From G021776435 sp046756245 (GTDB lineage: Bacteria; Pseudomonadota; Alphaproteobacteria; Caulobacterales; Parvularculaceae), in the NCBI GenBank assembly GCA_046756245.1, contig JBHHVZ010000046.1, forward strand, positions 1-21,052: a stretch of 21,052 nt of DNA, written 5' to 3'. The position numbers and the translations under genes were made by a program. Below, one piece after another: positions 14,159 to 21,052 of the stretch (position 1 is its first letter; the number at the start of each line of letters is the position of its first letter). Under the pieces are notes generated by a model. The model did no database searches, was not told the DNA's origin, and saw nothing but the letters and a program-made list of their open reading frames with translations.

Positions 14159-17127
14159 CCAAGCGCATCGTTCAGCAGATCGTCGAGTTCCTTCTTGTGT
14201 TTGGTCATCAGTCCGGTCGCCGGAGAGGCCGAAGCTGGCCGACCGACATATTTCGCGCGTTTGTGTTTGGCGCCGATCTGCCCAAACGTCCACTCCAGGT
14301 TCGGCTCCATGAAGAACCAAGCGCCCATGTTTTTCGGCTCTTCCTGGCACCAGATCATTTCGGCGTCCTTGAAACGCTGAAGCTCAGCGATCAGGGAATG
14401 CGCAGGGAACGGATAAAACTGCTCGACCCGCATCAGATAAACATTGTCAAGCCCGCGCTTCTCGCGCTCCTCGAGCAGATCATAATAGACTTTGCCGGAA
14501 CACAACACCACGCGCTTTATCTTGCTGTCGGGCGCAAGCTTCACCGTCGAGCCGGGACGGAATTCGGCGTCGTCCCACAAAACGCGGTGGAAAGATGAAC
14601 CCGGACCCATCTCCTCAAGCTTCGACACGCAATGCCTGTGACGCAGCAGCGATTTCGGCGTCATGAGGATTAGGGGTTTACGGAAATTGCGCCGCATCTG
14701 CCGTCGGAGAATGTGAAAGTAATTCGCCGGGGTGGTGCAGTTGGCGACCTGCATATTGTCCTGGGCGCATTGCTGCAAATAGCGCTCGAGGCGGGCGGAG
14801 GAATGTTCCGGTCCCTGGCCTTCGTAACCGTGCGGCAACAATAGAACGAGGCCGGACATGCGGAGCCACTTACGCTCGCCCGAAGACAGGAACTGATCGA
14901 CAATCACCTGCGCGCCGTTGGCGAAGTCTCCGAACTGGCCCTCCCAGAGCACGAGAAATTTCGGATTGGCGAGCGAATAGCCATACTCGAAACCCATCAC
15001 CGCGAATTCGGAAAGGTTCGAGTCGATCACCTCGAAGGGCGCCCTGGCGCCGGGAAGATGGCGCAGCGGCGTATAGGTTTTTTCGGTTTCCTGATCGATG
15101 AAAACCGCGTGCCGCTGCGAAAAGGTGCCGCGGCGCGAATCCTGGCCGGACAACCGCACGCCGTAGCCGTCGAGCAGCAGGGAGCCGAAAGCGAGCGCTT
15201 CGGCCGTCGCCCAGTCGATGCCTTCGCCTTCCTCGAACATCGCTTTTTTCTGTTTGAGAATGCGCTTTAGGGTCTTGTGGGTGTTGAAATCGTCGGGATA
15301 GCGGATGAGCGCTTCGCCGATTTTCTTCAGCGTTTCGATCTCGATCGCGGTGTCGCCGCGCCTGTCGTCGTCCATCGGCGGCACGAAGCCCGACCACTGC
15401 CCGTCCAGCCAGTCGGCCTTGTTCGGTTTGAACGCCTTTCCGGCCTCGAACTCGCTGTCAAGAAAGCTCCGGAAGATTTCTCGTTCGGAATCGATCCAGC
15501 CGGCCGCGATAACGGCTTCATCTTCGAGCCGCACGGCGTAAATTTCCCGCGCCGTCTTATGAGAGCGGATCGTCTTGTACATCAACGGCTGGGTGAAACT
15601 CGGTTCGTCGCCTTCGTTATGGCCGAAACGGCGGTAGCAGAACATGTCGATGACGACGTCGGCGCCGAATTTCTGACGGTATTCAGTCGCCACCTTGGCC
15701 GCATAAACAACCGCCTCCGGATCGTCGCCGTTGACATGGAAAATCGGCGCCTGGACCATTTTCGCCACATCCGACGGATAAGGCGAGGAGCGCGCGAAAC
15801 GCGGACTCGTCGTAAAGCCGATCTGGTTGTTGACGATGAAATGAATGGTGCCGCCGGTCCGGTAACCGCGAAGGCCGGAAAAGCAGAAGCACTCGGCGAC
15901 GATCCCCTGACCGGCGAAGGCGGCGTCGCCATGCAACAGAAGCGGCAGCACATGCGTGCGCGGCGCTTCGATATCGCCGGGCTCAATGCGGTCCTGCTTC
16001 GAGCGCGCCTTGCCGATCACCACCGGGTCGACCGCCTCGAGGTGGGAAGGATTGGCCGTCAGCGAAAGGTGCACCCGATTGCCGTCGAATTCGCGGTCGG
16101 ACGAAGCCCCCAAATGATATTTCACGTCGCCCGAGCCGCCGACGTCGTCGGGAGTTACTGACCCGCCCTGAAACTCGTGAAAGATATGGTGATAGGGCTT
16201 GCCCATGACTGCGGCGAGCACGTTGAGCCGGCCGCGATGCGGCATGCCGAGGACGATCTCTTTGACGCCGAGCGCGCCGCCGCGCTTGATGACCTGTTCG
16301 AGCGCCGGCACGATCGATTCGGCGCCGTCGAGCCCAAACCGCTTGGTGCCGGTGTATTTGATGTTGAGAAAGTTTTCGAAGCCTTCGACCTCGATCAGCT
16401 TGCGCAAGATCGCCTGCTTGCCCTCGGGCGTGAAGGTGATGTCCTTGTCGGGGCCCTCGATGCGCTGCTGGATCCAGGCTTTCTGTTCCGGATCGGTAAT
16501 GTGCATGAACTCGACGGCGAAGGTTCCGCAATAGGTGCGTTTGAGGATTGCGAGGATTTCGCGCAGCGTCGCATATTCGAGGCCCAGCACATGGTCGATG
16601 AAGATCGGCCGGTCCATATCGTCTTCGCGGAAGCCGTAGGTCGCGGGATCGAGTTCGGGGTGAACCCGCTTGTCACGAAGACCCAGCGGGTCGAGGTCGG
16701 CGATCAGATGGCCGCGGATCCGATAGGCGCGGATCAGCATCAGCGCCCGCAGGGAATCCTTGGTCGCGGCGAGCGTTGAATCGGCGTCCGCCAAAGGCGC
16801 ACGCGCTTCGATCTTCTTTTTCAGGCCGCTTTCGACCGCCGTCCAGTCGCTGTCGAGCGCGGCGGTGAGTTCGCCATTGACCTCAGGCGGCCAGTCCTTT
16901 CGCCGCCAGCTCGGTCCGTCGGATCCTTTTGCAGCGACTTCGGATGCGCCATCCAGGTCGGCGAACCAGGCGCGCCACTCAGCGCTCACCGATTGCGGAT
17001 CGGCTGCGTAGCGCGCGTATAGCGCTTCGAGATATTGAGCGTTCACGCCCGAAAGGAAGGACTCCCGCGACGGCGGCGTCTTCGGGGAGCCAGCCCCGCC
17101 GCCGCCAGTGTCGCCGTCTTTGGCCAT
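14155..17127 (-). CDS. sucA: 2-oxoglutarate dehydrogenase E1 component
   Basis: This thiamine-diphosphate enzyme decarboxylates 2-oxoglutarate and succinylates the lipoyl arms of OdhB. From ATG 17127 it is 990 residues, close to family length. An N-terminal E2-binding segment (SFLSGVNAQYLEALYARYAADP) is present. The core shows GMPHRGRLNVLA, the LTANPSHLEAVDPVV motif, HGDAAFAGQGIVAE, the ThDP/Mg region IVNNQIGFTTSP and HVNGDDPEAV, and CYRRFGHNEGDEPSFTQP. The C-terminus has LLPHGYEGQGPEHSSARLER and WCQEEPKNMGAWFF. The frame can start at TTG 17181 (18 residues more); I prefer ATG 17127 because MAKDG follows a GGAA and fits the family start. The gene is flanked by sucD upstream and odhB downstream, all on one strand. 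Confidence 0.97.
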   Translation of the reverse strand: MAKDGDTGGGGAGSPKTPPSRESFLSGVNAQYLEALYARYAADPQSVSAEWRAWFADLDGASEVAAKGSDGPSWRRKDWPPEVNGELTAALDSDWTAVESGLKKKIEARAPLADADSTLAATKDSLRALMLIRAYRIRGHLIADLDPLGLRDKRVHPELDPATYGFREDDMDRPIFIDHVLGLEYATLREILAILKRTYCGTFAVEFMHITDPEQKAWIQQRIEGPDKDITFTPEGKQAILRKLIEVEGFENFLNIKYTGTKRFGLDGAESIVPALEQVIKRGGALGVKEIVLGMPHRGRLNVLAAVMGKPYHHIFHEFQGGSVTPDDVGGSGDVKYHLGASSDREFDGNRVHLSLTANPSHLEAVDPVVIGKARSKQDRIEPGDIEAPRTHVLPLLLHGDAAFAGQGIVAECFCFSGLRGYRTGGTIHFIVNNQIGFTTSPRFARSSPYPSDVAKMVQAPIFHVNGDDPEAVVYAAKVATEYRQKFGADVVIDMFCYRRFGHNEGDEPSFTQPLMYKTIRSHKTAREIYAVRLEDEAVIAAGWIDSEREIFRSFLDSEFEAGKAFKPNKADWLDGQWSGFVPPMDDDRRGDTAIEIETLKKIGEALIRYPDDFNTHKTLKRILKQKKAMFEEGEGIDWATAEALAFGSLLLDGYGVRLSGQDSRRGTFSQRHAVFIDQETEKTYTPLRHLPGARAPFEVIDSNLSEFAVMGFEYGYSLANPKFLVLWEGQFGDFANGAQVIVDQFLSSGERKWLRMSGLVLLLPHGYEGQGPEHSSARLERYLQQCAQDNMQVANCTTPANYFHILRRQMRRNFRKPLILMTPKSLLRHRHCVSKLEEMGPGSSFHRVLWDDAEFRPGSTVKLAPDSKIKRVVLCSGKVYYDLLEEREKRGLDNVYLMRVEQFYPFPAHSLIAELQRFKDAEMIWCQEEPKNMGAWFFMEPNLEWTFGQIGAKHKRAKYVGRPASASPATGLMTKHKKELDDLLNDALG

Positions 17128-17179
17128 TACGCGTTCCAGTTCAGTCTCTGCACTCGGCCGTGCGCTCCCTAGATACGCC

Positions 17180-17193
17180 AACCGTCGACGGTT
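17180..17193. other. Perfect 14-base palindrome in the sucD-sucA gap
   Basis: AACCGTCGACGGTT is a perfect palindrome just upstream of sucA, in the roughly 100-base gap after sucD. It could be a regulator site or a small mRNA hairpin; with no T-tract it is a poor terminator. It might also be chance in GC-rich DNA. Confidence 0.35.
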
Positions 17194-17232
17194 TCAACGG
17201 CATTCGCTCATCACGGCCTACTCAAAACTTCT

Positions 17233-18144
17233 TTAGGTTTTGAGAATCTCCAAAAGGGTGCGCCCCATGGCGGCGGGCGTCGGCGAGACAGCGACGCCGG
17301 CTTCTTTCAGGGCCTCGATTTTCGCCGCAGCCGTATCCGCGCCGCCCGACACGATGGCGCCGGCGTGTCCCATGCGCCGGCCCGGCGGCGCCGTGACCCC
17401 GGCGATGAAGCCCGCCGCCGGCTTGCTGGTCTTGCTCCGTTTCAGGAACGCCGCCGCCTCGGCCTCCGCCGAGCCGCCGATCTCGCCGATCATGATGATC
17501 GAATGGGTGTCCGGGTCGGCGAGAAAAAGCTCGAGAATGTCGATGAAGTCCGATCCTTTCACCGGATCGCCGCCGATGCCGACGCAGGTTGACTGGCCGA
17601 GCCCGGCCTGCGTGGTTTGGTGCACGGCCTCATAAGTGAGCGTGCCGGAGCGCGAGATGATCCCGACATGGCCTTTTCGGTGGATGTGGCCCGGCATGAT
17701 GCCGATTTTGCATTCATCCGGCGTGATGACGCCAGGGCAGTTCGGACCGACGAGCCTGGTCTTCGAGCCGTCAAGCGCGCGCCTCACCTTCACCATATCC
17801 TGAACCGGGATGCCCTCGGTGATGCACACCACGAGCGGGATCTCGGCGTCGATCGCCTCGAGGATCGAATCGGCGGCGAAGGGCGGCGGAACGTAGATCA
17901 CCGAGGCGTCGGCGCCGGTCTCCGCTTTAGCCTCCGCGACCGTATCGAAGACCGGCAACGTCGCACCTTTGGCCTTTGCAGGCGCCGCTTCGCCTGCGGT
18001 CCATGTCTGGCCGCCCTTCCCCGGCGTCACGCCGCCGACCATCTGCGTCCCGTAGGCGATGGCCTGCTCGGTGTGGAACGTGCCCTGCGAGCCGGTGAGC
18101 CCCTGGCAGATGACTTTGGTGTTCTCGTCGACGAGAATGGACAT
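17233..18144 (-). CDS. sucD: Succinyl-CoA synthetase alpha subunit
   Basis: With SucC this subunit interconverts succinyl-CoA plus NDP and succinate plus NTP; it binds CoA and carries the phosphohistidine. The 303 residues are slightly longer than the usual 290 or so. The CoA-binding Rossmann start is present (KVICQGLTGSQGTFHTEQAI), as are NCPGVITP, GIISRSGTLTYEAV, GIGGDPVKGSDFID, IGEIGGSAEAEAA and active-site His260 in RRMGHAGAIVSGG. ATG 18144 has GGAG about nine bases upstream. Normally sucC lies directly upstream, but here the next three genes are unrelated and two of them point the other way. sucD-sucA-odhB therefore need a promoter of their own. A degraded second copy of this gene's 5' end lies at 18984-19076. 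Confidence 0.97.
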   Translation of the reverse strand: MSILVDENTKVICQGLTGSQGTFHTEQAIAYGTQMVGGVTPGKGGQTWTAGEAAPAKAKGATLPVFDTVAEAKAETGADASVIYVPPPFAADSILEAIDAEIPLVVCITEGIPVQDMVKVRRALDGSKTRLVGPNCPGVITPDECKIGIMPGHIHRKGHVGIISRSGTLTYEAVHQTTQAGLGQSTCVGIGGDPVKGSDFIDILELFLADPDTHSIIMIGEIGGSAEAEAAAFLKRSKTSKPAAGFIAGVTAPPGRRMGHAGAIVSGGADTAAAKIEALKEAGVAVSPTPAAMGRTLLEILKT

Positions 18145-18183
18145 GACGGGGCGCTCCGAGGCGGGGTTGACCTTGCGATTGGG

Positions 18184-18212
18184 GTCTTAACGGCGTGCGC
18201 CGAAGGCGGCAA
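18184..18212 (-). promoter_or_regulatory. Candidate promoter for sucD-sucA-odhB
   Basis: Read on the minus strand, TTGCCG (18207-18212) and TAAGAC (18184-18189) are separated by 17 bases and would start transcription about 30-35 bases before the sucD ATG. The match to consensus is modest. It is of interest because the sucC promoter cannot easily serve sucD across the intervening opposite-strand genes. Confidence 0.3.
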
Positions 18213-18313
18213 CAGGCGCGAGGCCGAGCGGCGAAAATTCCCCGCGCATTCCCGGTCAACTTTGTGCGACTGTGGCGGCGATTATTCTTTGCGGGAGCGA
18301 GGACTGGCGACGG

Positions 18314-18937
18314 ATGAGCCTGGCGGCTGTCGACAATGGAGCCGAGACGTTAGACTGGCGCGGTTATTTCGCCGGCGCCTGGCGTATGACGCGGGTGATC
18401 GACGATCAGCGCGGCGGCCGGCTTGGCGAAGCCATTGGCGAGGCGGGGTTCGGCGCCGACCCCGGCGACGCCGCATCATTGCTCTTGTCTGAAACCCTGG
18501 TGATTGACTTTGGCGGCCGGCGCTGGCCGGGCCGACAGGATACCATCTGGCGCTTTTACAAGGCGAGCGGCCCCCATTTGTTTTTCAGCGACGGGCGCTT
18601 TTTTTGCGCCATGCGATTCGCGCGTTGCGGCGACGGTTGGCGCGCGGAATTCGAACATCTATGCAGCGACGATCTCTATCAAGGCGTCGCCGCCGTCGCC
18701 GGGTCGCTGGCGCAGCGCGGCTGGGATCGCGCGCCGCTGAAGACGGCTAGCGCCATGGCGATCGGCAACGTTCTCATTTACGTTCCAGGCCTTTTCTGGC
18801 TCGGCTATATTTATGGTTTTGATGCGCCGATCTTTAAATGGGGATTTTACCCGTTCCTTATCGGCGATGCGGCCAAGCTGGCGCTCGCCATGCTCGCCTT
18901 CCCGCTCGCCTGGCGCGCGATCGACAGGATGCGTTAA
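18314..18937 (+). CDS. Chimeric protein: truncated DUF6314 domain fused to the C-terminal part of BioY
   Basis: The 207-residue product has two halves with different ancestry. Residues about 15-124 match DUF6314: YFAGAWRMTRVIDDQRGGR, TLVIDFGGRRW, IWRFY, FFSDGRFF and the diagnostic AEFEHLCSDDLYQG. The domain stops there, lacking its usual C-terminal strands. Residues about 125-207 match the end of the biotin transporter S component BioY: SLAQRGWDRAPLKTA, GNVLIYVPGLFWLGYIYG, FYPFLIGDAAKLALA and FPLAWRAID, which give two or three membrane helices. The first roughly 110 residues of BioY are absent. The fusion is in frame with no stop, so a membrane-anchored product could be made, but biotin transport is not expected. 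ATG 18314 has GAGG 11 bases upstream; GTG 18272 is an alternative. It could equally be a relic of a deletion. Confidence 0.8.
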   Translation: MSLAAVDNGAETLDWRGYFAGAWRMTRVIDDQRGGRLGEAIGEAGFGADPGDAASLLLSETLVIDFGGRRWPGRQDTIWRFYKASGPHLFFSDGRFFCAMRFARCGDGWRAEFEHLCSDDLYQGVAAVAGSLAQRGWDRAPLKTASAMAIGNVLIYVPGLFWLGYIYGFDAPIFKWGFYPFLIGDAAKLALAMLAFPLAWRAIDRMR

Positions 18938-18983
18938 TCCGATAACGGAGCTTAAGCGGGATTTCTGAGACCCTCGCAAGGCG

Positions 18984-19076
18984 TCATCGCCCGTCGGCCA
19001 TTCGCGCGTCCTTGGCGATTATTTGTTCGGCGTGGAATGCGCACTGCGAGCCGGTGAACCTCTGGCGGATGACTTT
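18984..19076 (-). pseudogene. Degraded fragment of a second sucD copy (N-terminal part)
   Basis: Positions 19024-19076 align without gaps to 18065-18117 inside sucD, with 45 of 53 bases identical by my count. On the minus strand the frame reads KVI.Q..TGSQ..FH.EQ.IA, 14 of 21 residues identical to SucD residues 10-30, and then diverges to a TGA at 18984. The CoA-binding TGSQ and FH-x-EQ are kept, but the Cys and Gly in CQGLTG have become Arg. The sucD start codon region and everything after about residue 38 are absent. It has the same orientation as sucD and lies between the DUF6314-BioY chimera and the sulfotransferase gene. Confidence 0.85.
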
Positions 19077-19168
19077 ACCGCCTCCCTCTCCCTTTCCGCC
19101 GGCTACCTGATTGCCGCACGGGCGAATTCGATTATGCTGCAGCCTCCTTCATTTCGGAGAAAGGCCGC

Positions 19169-19942
19169 TTGCTCACCCGCATCAGCGCACGCATCTATTA
19201 CAATCTTCCACGCCGATTGCGTTGGAAGCTAGCGCGCGACTTCGGCGGCCAGCCCAAACGCTGGGTGCAGTGGATTTACGACTCGCCCGGCGAGTACTCG
19301 TTGCGCGCCATGCGCGCGCGCAACTGCATATTCATTCATATTCCTAAAGCGGCGGGAACTGCGATCGCCACTTCTCTTTTTGGAAACAAATGCGGCGCCC
19401 ACGCTTCGGCAAGCGACTACCTGTCGGTTTTCGGCGGCGCTTGGTATGATGGCGCGTTCAAGTTCACATTTGTCCGCGACCCTTGGAGCCGCACGGCGTC
19501 CGCATTCAAGTTTCTCCGCGCGGGATATTTCGACGGGAGCGAATTTCGTCCAACTGTGCGCCAATTCGTGCAAGATCATCTATCCGCATATGAAGACTTT
19601 GAACATTTTGTTTTTGAGGGCCTAGGCAGGCCGGAGATCATGGCCTGGCCTCACTTTCGCCCGCAAGTCAGGTTCTTAACCGATCCGCGCACAGGCCGTC
19701 TCGGCGTGGACTTCATTGGTCGATATGAAACTCTGCGTCAGGACTATGAGACGATTTGCGCCAAACTCGGCGTTTCAATCGCGCTAGCGGAAAGAAATGT
19801 CACAGAACATGGGTCTGATGAAAGCAAAATGAGAATGTCGGAAAAATCCTGCCAAAGAATCTCAGAGATATACGAGGAGGACATAGTAAACCTCGGTTAT
19901 GAGCGATTCACGACGCCCCTGATCAAGATTGCTTCCGCCTGA
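19169..19942 (+). CDS. Sulfotransferase family 2-like protein
   Basis: This is a likely PAPS-dependent sulfotransferase acting on a cell-surface glycan or lipid; the acceptor is unknown. The 257 residues contain the 5'-phosphosulfate-binding loop IHIPKAAGTAI (56-66) and the 3'-phosphate-binding motif FTFVRDPWSRTASAF (99-113), then FRPQVRFLTD and DFIGRYETLRQDY typical of this family. Start TTG 19169 has a good GGAGAAAGG upstream (19156-19164), and the next ATG would remove the N-terminus. The 3' part is visibly richer in A than its neighbours, which hints at acquisition by transfer. It ends ten bases from the convergent FkbM methyltransferase, a pairing that suggests surface-polysaccharide decoration. 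Confidence 0.85.
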   Translation: MLTRISARIYYNLPRRLRWKLARDFGGQPKRWVQWIYDSPGEYSLRAMRARNCIFIHIPKAAGTAIATSLFGNKCGAHASASDYLSVFGGAWYDGAFKFTFVRDPWSRTASAFKFLRAGYFDGSEFRPTVRQFVQDHLSAYEDFEHFVFEGLGRPEIMAWPHFRPQVRFLTDPRTGRLGVDFIGRYETLRQDYETICAKLGVSIALAERNVTEHGSDESKMRMSEKSCQRISEIYEEDIVNLGYERFTTPLIKIASA

Positions 19943-19952
19943 TACGCCGATG

Positions 19953-20822
19953 TCAGCCGGCCGGCTTCGCCCGTCTGCCGTACAGCGTGTCTCTCACATA
20001 GGGCCGCGGATCTTCAAGCCGTTCGCATAGTTCGAATCCGGCCCCATTTAGAATGTTCCGCACTTCTTCCTTTGTGCGGAAGAATTCGCCCTCGCCGCGC
20101 TCACTGCGGAAATCGTGACAGGCGACGACCACGGCGTTAGCAATCGCCAGCGTTTCAGGCATGCCGCGCAAAGCGGCGATTTCCGCGCCTTCAATATTCA
20201 TTTTGAGGAGATCGACGCGGTCAATCCCGACTTCTTTGGCGACATCGTCAAATCGGCGCACAGGCACTTCAAACGCCTCATTATCCTGATCGTCGTTGAA
20301 AACAAAGGATTCGACAGCGTATTCCCGGCCGATCCGAAGCGTTCCTTCCCTTTCGCCAAGGGCAATCCCTAAAGGCGTGACGTTATCCAATTTCGACCAT
20401 TTACAAGTTTTTCTTAGTTGGTTCGCGGCGATCGGATGAGCCTCGATCGAGATGACTTTTCCATCGGGACCGACCCGACGCGAAAAGATCAGCGCGTCAT
20501 TTCCAAAACCGGCGCCGACATCGACGATAATATCGCCAGGCTTCGACTCATAATCGTAGAACCAGAAATCTTCCGGATCCTTCAGCCAAATGACATGTTG
20601 CTTGTTCCACACGCGGAACTCATCCAGATAGTAGTCGAAAGCGGTCTTGTCTCCGAAATAGCAATCGCCGATCCGCCGAACCCAAATGCCGTCGTAAATC
20701 AACTCGACATCCGACTTCGTAATCCACCGTGCGGCCATGGTCCCCATTTTGGCCAACAGCGGTTGCATTCCAAAGGTCTCCATTTTCGAGACCAATTTTC
20801 TCTTTAGGGTTGTTTCGGCCAT
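19953..20822 (-). CDS. FkbM-family SAM-dependent methyltransferase
   Basis: This is a predicted O-methyltransferase, probably for a sugar or other small hydroxylated acceptor; the substrate is unknown. The 289 residues include the SAM-binding motif DIIVDVGAGFGND (97-109), the acidic residue after strand 2 in ISIEAHP (Glu127), a central AVESFVFND segment, and the family signature DLLKMNIEGAEIAALRGM. The N-terminal 90 residues (LIYDGIWVRRIGDCYFGDK) are a common extension in such enzymes. ATG 20822 has GGGAAG about seven bases upstream. It sits between the sulfotransferase (convergent) and the end of sucC (same strand, 169 bases upstream), so read-through from sucC is possible. Confidence 0.9.
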   Translation of the reverse strand: MAETTLKRKLVSKMETFGMQPLLAKMGTMAARWITKSDVELIYDGIWVRRIGDCYFGDKTAFDYYLDEFRVWNKQHVIWLKDPEDFWFYDYESKPGDIIVDVGAGFGNDALIFSRRVGPDGKVISIEAHPIAANQLRKTCKWSKLDNVTPLGIALGEREGTLRIGREYAVESFVFNDDQDNEAFEVPVRRFDDVAKEVGIDRVDLLKMNIEGAEIAALRGMPETLAIANAVVVACHDFRSERGEGEFFRTKEEVRNILNGAGFELCERLEDPRPYVRDTLYGRRAKPAG

Positions 20823-20991
20823 AACGCGGCTTCCCAGTGATTAACGGTGCACGGATATCAACTTTGCACAGTTTATTATGCCGTCGCTGACAAATGTAGA
20901 GAAGGCGGCGCCGCAACTGTCGTGCTACGCTCCGCATTTTTCTTTATTAGCGCCGTCGACGCGGGCGACTAACGGTCCCGCCAAGCGCAGA

Positions 20992-21052
20992 TTACGCCAC
21001 CGCCTTCACAATCTTCCGCGCCGCGTCGTCGAGATCGTCTGCAGGCGTGATG
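20992..21052 (-). CDS. sucC: Probable succinyl-CoA synthetase beta subunit, C-terminal end (partial)
   Basis: Only the last 20 codons are in the window: the frame reads ITPADDLDDAARKIVKAVA then TAA at 20992-20994. This resembles the SucC C-terminus (a variable Ile/Leu followed by ADDLDDAA-x-KIV) and fits the expected alphaproteobacterial order sucC, sucD, sucA, odhB on one strand. The piece is short, so the call relies heavily on context. The gene continues beyond the window edge. Confidence 0.7.
   Translation of the reverse strand, partial: ITPADDLDDAARKIVKAVA

Noticed and set aside
15277..16161. 294-residue plus-strand open frame opposite sucA
   Set aside because: It is an antisense shadow: the minus-strand frame carries all the SucA motifs.
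17128..17181. TTG start for SucA 18 residues upstream
   Set aside because: ATG 17127 fits the family N-terminus better; the TTG lies within the palindrome and has no clear ribosome-binding site. It cannot be fully excluded.
17617..18492. 291-residue plus-strand open frame spanning sucD and the DUF6314 gene
   Set aside because: It is a composite of antisense sucD and an out-of-frame part of the DUF6314 gene; its similarity to the frame at 19023-19232 only reflects the sucD relic.
18938..19168. Transposon or integrase remnant as the cause of the sucC-sucD interruption
   Set aside because: I found no transposase-like frame, terminal inverted repeats or target-site duplication; only the sucD relic is supportable.

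Overview
The window reads as the chromosome of a GC-rich alphaproteobacterium. The evidence is the clustered TCA genes in the order sucC, sucD, sucA, odhB (sucB), lpdA (all on the minus strand), a DUF6314 domain, a CBU_0592-type small membrane protein, and many TTG starts and GC-rich intergenic palindromes. A marine Parvularculales or Hyphomonadaceae-type lineage is my guess only; no rRNA or tRNA gene is present to fix it.

Layout. (1) 1-4907, plus strand: a cobalamin-type uptake cluster. It holds a BtuB-like TonB-dependent receptor, a periplasmic BtuF-like binding protein, a FecCD/BtuC permease and a BtuD ATPase; the last three overlap end to end. Palindromic intergenic repeats sit just before the receptor gene and between receptor and binding protein, and both of these genes appear to use TTG starts. 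(2) 4982-6832, minus: a six-helix membrane PAS histidine kinase with no response regulator beside it. (3) 7049-9235, minus: a POT-family peptide/H+ symporter with about 180 extra residues in the predicted periplasmic loop between helices 3 and 4. (4) 9387-9902: a small CBU_0592-type membrane protein, then a composite repeat with heptamer arrays outside and a long inverted repeat inside. (5) 9903-12461: lpdA, a divergent MarR regulator with a striking nested palindromic operator, and a four-helix membrane protein. (6) 12523-18144, minus: odhB (with two lipoyl domains), sucA and sucD. (7) 18145-20991: about 2.8 kb of unrelated material splitting sucD from the end of sucC (20992 to the window edge).

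Genes working together. BtuB, BtuF, BtuC and BtuD would carry a corrinoid across both membranes. OdhB, SucA and LpdA form the 2-oxoglutarate dehydrogenase complex, which makes succinyl-CoA; SucC/SucD convert that to succinate with nucleotide triphosphate synthesis.

The most unusual part is the sucC/sucD interruption. It contains an in-frame chimera of a truncated DUF6314 protein with the C-terminal third of the biotin transporter BioY, a degraded second copy of the start of sucD, and a convergent pair of putative surface-modification genes (a sulfotransferase and an FkbM methyltransferase). I read it as a rearrangement and insertion site. I do not see a convincing defence system, CRISPR array, transposase, integrase or other named mobile system. 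No gene-free stretch exceeds 300 bases.
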